64,000 bases of DNA, taken from assembly GCA_905116865.2 (NCBI GenBank), contig CAJHNH020000803.1:23501-87500 (forward strand), read 5' to 3'. The number at the start of each line of letters is the position of its first letter. The stretch's first letter is position 1. The notes beneath the pieces were generated by a model, which was not told the DNA's origin, made no database searches, and worked only from the letters and a program-made list of their open reading frames with translations. Source of the stretch: Candidula unifasciata (Eukaryota; Mollusca; Gastropoda; Stylommatophora; Geomitridae). Both the position numbers and the translations under genes were made by a program. Of the stretch, positions 58,275 through 64,000 are shown in pieces.

Positions 58275-58650
58275 ATAAGTGGATCCGAAGGTCTCGGGGC
58301 ATGGTGTCCGCCTCAAATGCTAGAGGTTCTGGGTTCAATCCCCGGTAAGAACTGTGATTTTTTTTTTACGTGGACTTGGACTTCTAGTAATTTCCCCTGG
58401 AAGCTGGGTAGTGAGACGGGACGCCCGAGTGCATTGTGAGCACGTAAAAAATCTCTTATCAGTTGGAAATCGAAAAGATTAGCCTAACGGCGCTGCCTGG
58501 GCAAAATTTGGAGTTTAAAATCTACCCAAAGTATTTCAGGATCCTCGCCGCTGCTACAGAGCCTGTGCACTGTGCTGAGCTTCTTCGGACTCAGACTTGA
58601 GTTAGAAAAAGAACGGAGCACTTATGGGTTACTACCCGTGTGTCATGATG
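58275..58650 (+). mobile_element. S2 tRNA-derived SINE copy (forward)
   Basis: Head: GGTCTCGGGGCATGGTGTCC, then TTCTGGGTTCAATCCCCGG with a perfect B box (GGTTCAATCCC). Body as in 53985-54330. Most tRNA-like sequence in the window, but the acceptor stem does not pair, so it is a SINE and not a tRNA gene. Confidence 0.85.
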
Positions 58651-58875
58651 TTGATCCGTTGTTCAAACCTGTAACCTCACCCGAAGGTAGAAGGTTCAAA
58701 TCCGAACGACGACGGACGTTTTTTATGAACTCAGCGCCCTTGTCGACCCAACCTTTAACTGGTACAAAGTAAGGTCCTGGAAAGTCAAGTCGGCCGACGT
58801 GATGCTGACCACATAACCCATCAATGGCCGATTGCTCTTTAAAACATATAGATCTAACACTATGTGTCAATATGC
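58640..58875 (+). mobile_element. S1 SINE copy adjoining the S2 SINE
   Basis: AGAAGGTTCAAATCCGAACG (B box GGTTCAAATCC), CGACCCAACCTTTAACTGGT, GGCCGACGTGATGCTGACCA, CAATGGCCGATTGCTCTTTA. Confidence 0.7.
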
Positions 58876-58879
58876 CGGT

Positions 58880-59735
58880 ATACAATAAGAAGAAACTCCA
58901 CAGGGGAGCATGTACAGCAGGGGTCTACCAATCATCAGTAGAAGTAATCTCTCGTCGACAAATGTTTCGGCCCACGAGCTCCTAGACATTTGCAGAGAGT
59001 GGGCCCACCTGAGTTCATGAGGCTCAGGGTTGATTTTCTCCCGCTGCACGTATTACCGGATGTTTTTTTTTTTTTTTTTCGGACAGGGACAAGACGAAAT
59101 TAAAAAAGACATAGTAAAGGGTATTTTACTTTATTAATCCATTTGTCCTCAACTGATCCTTTCTGTCTAATCCTGCATTGACGTTATCTCCTTTGACACT
59201 TCCCGTTAAACGTAGCGTCACGTGATCTGTCTCTCGTGAAACCTTTGGTCTTGAATTGACAGTTTATCGAAGAGGTCACCACAGTCAGACGTTACACCGC
59301 AACGTTAGTTTCGTATCAAAGGACGCACTGAGACGTAGAGGCCCAATTGCATAAATAAACTTTGGCAGGTAGGCCTGTATGTAGGCACGCGTGTAAGACT
59401 TGTGTCTTGGGATAAAATACATGTAGCGCTTCGGTTAGGAAAACTTGAAAAAAAAAATTTATTCTGATTTGATTGAACCGTGTCTGAACCCATTTGTTTG
59501 TATTATTCGTGCGATCAAAGTGTGCCTGGTTGTATTTTGAGGTGTTTTTGGTCAGACATTTCAGATCAGTACAGGTAGGTAGTTGAATAAGGATACTGGT
59601 ATTGTTACAGGTAGAATTTATACCCAAATGAAATGTGTGTCTGATTTCTGCTTCTGCTCGACTGTCCACGCATGTGGTAAGTGCTCAGCCGCTAGTAAAA
59701 CTGTGTCATCACTGCGCCGTTTTATAATGATGAAA
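58880..59735. other. Unassigned single-copy DNA
   Basis: Poly-T run at about 59064-59080. A 117-codon - strand frame (59316-59669) has no recognisable domain. Confidence 0.5.
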
Positions 59736-59739
59736 CTAT

Positions 59740-62345
59740 GGTTTCAGTAGTGATTGTGTTTTAACGGTGGGGTTTGATATTGTGGGCTTGGTTGTGATTG
59801 GATTGTAATGATCCGGATAGAAATTGCTGGCTAAGTAAGGGCAGATAGTAAATGTCGGTTTAGTAACGATGGTTTTTGTTGTGATTGCGTGGTAACGATG
59901 CAGATAGTAATTGTGGGTATAGAAAGTAATTGTGGGTATTGTAACCATGGATTTAGTAATGACTGGAGCATTCATGGCGTTAATAATGACTGGAGTAGTC
60001 ACTGTGGGGTTAGTAATTTTGGAGTTAATAACAATGGATTTAGTAATGATTACGATAACTCTGTAATGGCTCAGTAATGACGGACTGAGTAATAATTTGG
60101 GTACTCAAAGTGGGTTCAGTAATCATGGCTATAGTAATTATTGGTGTAGTAGTAACGGATTTAGTAATGACTGAAGTAGTCACTGTGGGTTCAGTAACGA
60201 AAGATTTAGTGATTACTGAAGTAGTCACTGTGGGTTCAGTAACGAAAGAGTTAGTAATGACTGAAGTAGTCACTGTGGGTTCAGTAAAAACAGATTTAGT
60301 GATGACTGAAGTAGTCACTGTGGTTTCAGTAACAACATATTTAGTGATGACTGAAGTAGTCGCTGTGGTTTCAGTAACAACATATTTAGTAATGACTGAA
60401 GTAGTCACTGTGGGTTCAGTAAAAACAGATTTAGTGATGACTGAAGTAGTCACTGTGCGTTCAGTAACAATGGATTTAGTAATGACTGAAGTAGTCACTG
60501 TGGGTTCAGTAACAATTGATTTAGTGATGACTAAAGTAGTCACTGTGAGTTCAGTAACAATGGATTTAGTAATGACTGAAGTAGTCACTGTTGGTTCAGT
60601 AACAATGGATTTAGTAATGACTGAAGTAGTCACTGTGGGTTCAGTAACAATGGATTTAGTAATGACTGAAGTAGTCACTGTGGGTTCAGTAACAACGGAT
60701 TTAGTGATGACTGAAGTAGTCACTGTGGGTTCAGTAACAATGGATTTAGTAATGACTGAAGTAGTCACTGTGCGTTCAGTAACAACGGATTTAGTGATGA
60801 CTGAAGTAGTCACTGTGGGTTTAATAACAATGGATTTAGTAATGACTGGAGTAGTCACTGTGGGTTCAGTAACAACGGATTTAGTGATGACTGAAGTAGT
60901 CACTGTGGGTTCAGTAACAACGGATTTAGTGATGACTGAAGTAGTCACTGTGGGTTTAATAACAATGGATTTAGCAATGACTGGAGTAGTCACTGTGGGT
61001 TCAGTAACAACGGATTTAGTGATGACTGAAGTAGTCACTGTGGGTTCAGTAACAACGGATTTAGTGATGACTAAAGTAGTTACTGTGGGTTCAGTAACAA
61101 CAGATTTAGTGATGACTGAAGTAGTCACTGTGGGTTGAGTAACAACGGATTTAGTGATGACTGAAGTAGTCACTGTGGGTTGAGTAACAACAGATTTAGT
61201 AACGACAGATGTAGTCACTGTGGGTTCAGTAACAACGGATTTAGTGATGACTGAAGTAGTCACTGTGGGTTCAGTAACAACGGATTTAGTGATGACTGAA
61301 GTAGTCACCGTGGGTTGAGTAACAACAGATTTAGTGATGACTGAAGTAGTCACTGTGGGTTCAGAAACAACAGATTTAGTGATGACTGAAGTAGTCACTG
61401 TGGGTTCAGTAACAACGGATTTAGTGATGACTGAAGTTGTCACCGTGGGTTGAGTAACAACGGATTTAGTGATGACTGAAGTAGTCGCTGTGGGTTCAGT
61501 AACAACAGATTTAGTGATGACTAAAGTAGTTACTGTGGGTTCAGTAACAACAGATTTAGTGATGACTGAAGTAGTCACTGTGGGTTGAGTAACAACGGAT
61601 TTAGTGATGACTGAAGTAGTCACTGTGGGTTCAGAAACAACAGATTTAGTGATGACTGAAGTAGTCACTGTGGGTTGAGTAACAACAGATTTAGTGATGA
61701 CTGAAGTAGTTACTGTGGGTTCAGTAACAACAGATTTAGTAACGACTGAAATAGTCACTGTGGGTTCAGTAACAACGGATTTAGTGATGACTGGAGTAGT
61801 CACTGTGGGTTCAGTAACGAAAGAGTTAGTAACGACTGAAGTAGTCACCGTGGGTTGAGTAACAACAGATTTAGTGATGACTGAAGTAGTCACTGTGGGT
61901 TCAGAAACAACGGATTTAGTGATGACTGAAGTAGTCGCTGTGGGTTCAGAAACAACGGATTTAGTGATGACTGAAGTAGTCGCTGTGGGTTGAGTAACAA
62001 CGGATTTAGTGATGACTGAAGTAGTTACTGTGGGTTCAGTAACAACAGATTTAGTGATGACTGGAGTAGTCACTGTGGGTTCAGTAACAACAGATTTAGT
62101 GATGACTGGAGTAGTCACTGTGGGTTCAGTAACAACAGATTTAGTGATGACTGGAGTAGTCACTGTTGGTTCAGTAAGGAAATAGTTAGTAATGACTGAA
62201 GTAGTCATTGTGGGTTCAGTAACGAAAGAGTTAGCAATGACTGAAGTAGTCACTGTGGGTTCAGTAACAATGGATTTAGTGATGTCTGCAGTAGTCACTG
62301 TGGCTTCAGTAACGATGAGTTAGTAATGATTGGAGTAGTTACTGT
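59740..62345. repeat. 45-bp minisatellite, ~50 units, open on both strands
   Basis: Unit AGTAACAACGGATTTAGTGA, TGACTGAAGTAGTCACTGTG, GGTTC. Flanks 59740-60100 and 62300-62345 are decayed units. Because 45 is divisible by three and the unit has few stops, the - strand is open for 752 codons (62298-60040, 15-residue Thr-rich repeat of TKSVVTEPTVTTSVI) and the + strand for 342. No signal peptide or flanking domain is visible, so a mucin-like exon is possible but not supported. Confidence 0.92.
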
Positions 62346-62394
62346 GGGTTTAGTTACGGTGAATTAAGCAATGAAGAGAATAAGTATAGTAAAG

Positions 62395-62530
62395 CAAAGG
62401 GTACTTTTCCACGTATTCACACGTATTGGGCATATAGGGTTAGACCTACATGTTAAGGAGAAATCGGCACTCGGTGGGTCATGTGATCAACATCACGTCG
62501 GCTGCCTTTACTTCCCAGGACTGTAAGATT
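62395..62530 (-). mobile_element. S1 SINE 3' part
   Basis: CACGTATTGGGCATATAGGG, AATCGGCACTCGGTGGGTCA, GATCAACATCACGTCGGCTG, CTTTACTTCCCAGGACTG; tRNA head absent. Confidence 0.7.
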
Positions 62531-63135
62531 GTTGAGTAATGGTGTCAATTTCCCAGAGGATGCTTCAGGTGCACATATGGTCAATGATCAAAGTGTCGAG
62601 ACACAGATGAAGTAGAAGACGGGATATTACGTTTAAGGTTTTAGTAAGACACATATTTCAACTAGTCCTACACATAGGGCAGCTGTGGAGAACAAAAATG
62701 AGGTAGAGAACGGAAGAAAAAGACATTCTTTCAACACCCTGAGCGAAGCCGGGTAGGAAAATCTTGTACTAAAATATTTGCTCTAGGTACTAAAGTTATT
62801 AGTCATTGTTGTTGACATAAGATTTTTTTTTTTTAATTGGCTGCTTTGATTGATAATGTATAATTAGGACTAAACAGTACAACAACAACAAACAAAAAAA
62901 CCACTGCACTGAAAAGTTTAACAGATAATTTGTCCTATACTTTATTGAAAACAGTTTTTACAATAACTTAATTCTTTTAATTTTATGAATTTTTTTTTTT
63001 CAAAATCATATATAGTGTAATGGACATGCGAGTTTAACCGATTATATCTTATATATATCTTTATAAAAAGTCATCTACAATGTTATACCATAGCTAATAA
63101 AAGCTTCAAGCGCATAGAAAACAATATATAATAAT
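62531..63135. other. Unassigned AT-rich DNA
   Basis: Nothing recognised apart from poly-T runs. Confidence 0.5.
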
Positions 63136-63139
63136 AATC

Positions 63140-64000
63140 ATCATCATCATCATAATTATAAACCACTTCTGCAGTTAAGCGTCGTGGGGGGTGGGGGGGG
63201 GGGGGGGGATTTGCGATCCAGTGTACGTTGGCTGCCACTGGCTATTGTCATGCCGTGAAGACTCTGAGTGTCTTTAATGTTGTCGATCCATGTTTTCCGC
63301 TGCCTTTCTCTTGCTTGTAGCTGGTCTTCTGAGATGTAGTGCTTGTGATGGTATTTGATCTTGCTGCATTCTAACGAGATGGCCAAACCACTTGATCTGC
63401 TGTTTCTCAATGAATCTAGTACTAGGTGTTATTCCCACAATTTGCCTGATAGTTTCATTAGTCACTCGATCTCGTATGGTTAGGTTGGCTGCTTTTCTCG
63501 GGCACCTCATCTCGCAGGTGGTGATTTTGCGTATATGGGCTTTAGATAGTGTCCATGTTTGGCATTGGTAGCATAATGTTGTAATGACTATGCTATTAAT
63601 AATCTGTCTCTTTGCACTCAGAGTTATGCTGGGATGTCTTAATAATGGTGTCAATTGGTATATAAGTGCACTTGCTTTGTGACATCTGGTTTGTATTTCT
63701 CTGTCAATTCTACCATCTTCTGTGATCATACTTCCTAGATATTTAAACTCCCTAACGTGATTCAGGGCAGAACCATTTAGCTGTATGTGTAGTGGGGCAG
63801 TGGTTCTACTAACTTGCATTGTTTCGTTGTTTTTTTTTTCACTGATCTTCATGTTGTATTTACTACATGCTGAGTTTAACCTGTTAATGTGGTCTTGCAG
63901 TCTATGTTCTTCAAGGTAGAACAAGCACTGGTAGTCAGCAAATAGTAGTTTGTTTAATGTTGGTGAATCGATCACTTCTCCTGATGTGTGTACTTCGTCA
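63140..64000 (-). pseudogene. LINE reverse transcriptase, C-terminal half, runs off the window
   Basis: - strand frame 63975-63274: LNKLLFADYQCLFYLEEHRL, QDHINRLNSACSKYNMKISE, then FKYLGSMITEDGRIDREIQT, RCHKASALIYQL, TTCEMRCPRKAANLTIRDRV, EKQQIKWFGHLVRMQQDQIP. A frameshift near 63300-63400 moves the tail (RQRKTWIDNIKDTQSLHGMT, IASGSQRTLDRKS) to another frame. The catalytic FADD box reads FADY. Poly-G run at 63186-63208 replaces the normal end. Paralogue at 45067-45735. Confidence 0.9.

Noticed and set aside
58290..58350. tRNA gene (perfect B box)
   Set aside because: No acceptor-stem pairing, and the sequence continues into a 270-bp SINE body repeated at 53985-54330.

Overview
The window is animal nuclear DNA: introns with consensus splice sites, dense non-LTR retrotransposon (LINE) 3' ends, tRNA-derived SINEs, MITE-like inverted repeats and very many micro- and minisatellites. 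The mix of LINE tails with RNase H and 'KWFGH'-type C-termini suggests a lophotrochozoan, perhaps a gastropod mollusc. That placement is inference from repeat style, not a proven assignment.

Only one host gene can be supported. It is a complete fatty acyl-CoA reductase (FAR1/FAR2 family) on the + strand, 12 coding exons from 9737 to 32970, joining in frame to 1620 nt (539 residues plus stop). The Rossmann motif, the YxxxK catalytic motif, the FAR C-terminal domain and a hydrophobic tail anchor are all intact. The product would reduce fatty acyl-CoA to fatty alcohol for ether lipids and wax esters.

Layout. 1-9.4 kb: LINE and SINE fragments, a 120-bp higher-order repeat, long pyrimidine, TA, CA and GAA microsatellites, and a dead LINE reverse transcriptase (7.7-8.6 kb). 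9.7-33 kb: the FAR gene. Introns 1, 2 and 5 each hold a minisatellite (42, 28 and 54 bp units) that starts at or within a few bases of the 5' splice site, and each array is interrupted by one transposable element. Introns 3 and 6 carry 60-bp and 32-bp arrays. 33-46 kb: LINE/SINE graveyard, a TTAA-flanked MITE and an 87-bp array. 46.5-48.1 kb: a 29-bp array. 48.4-53 kb: LINE fragments, including a RNase H domain. 53-59.7 kb: SINEs, G-tract repeats and unannotated single-copy DNA. 59.7-62.3 kb: a 45-bp array open on both strands. 63.1 kb to end: a reverse transcriptase tail on the - strand.

The most unusual feature is the 42-bp array in FAR intron 1. Its unit was copied from the exon 1/intron 1 junction, so the intron contains about 30 serial copies of the gene's own splice donor with the last coding bases in front of each. 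Because 42 is a multiple of three, extensions would stay in frame, but the first unit has an in-frame TAA, so use of any downstream copy would truncate the protein.
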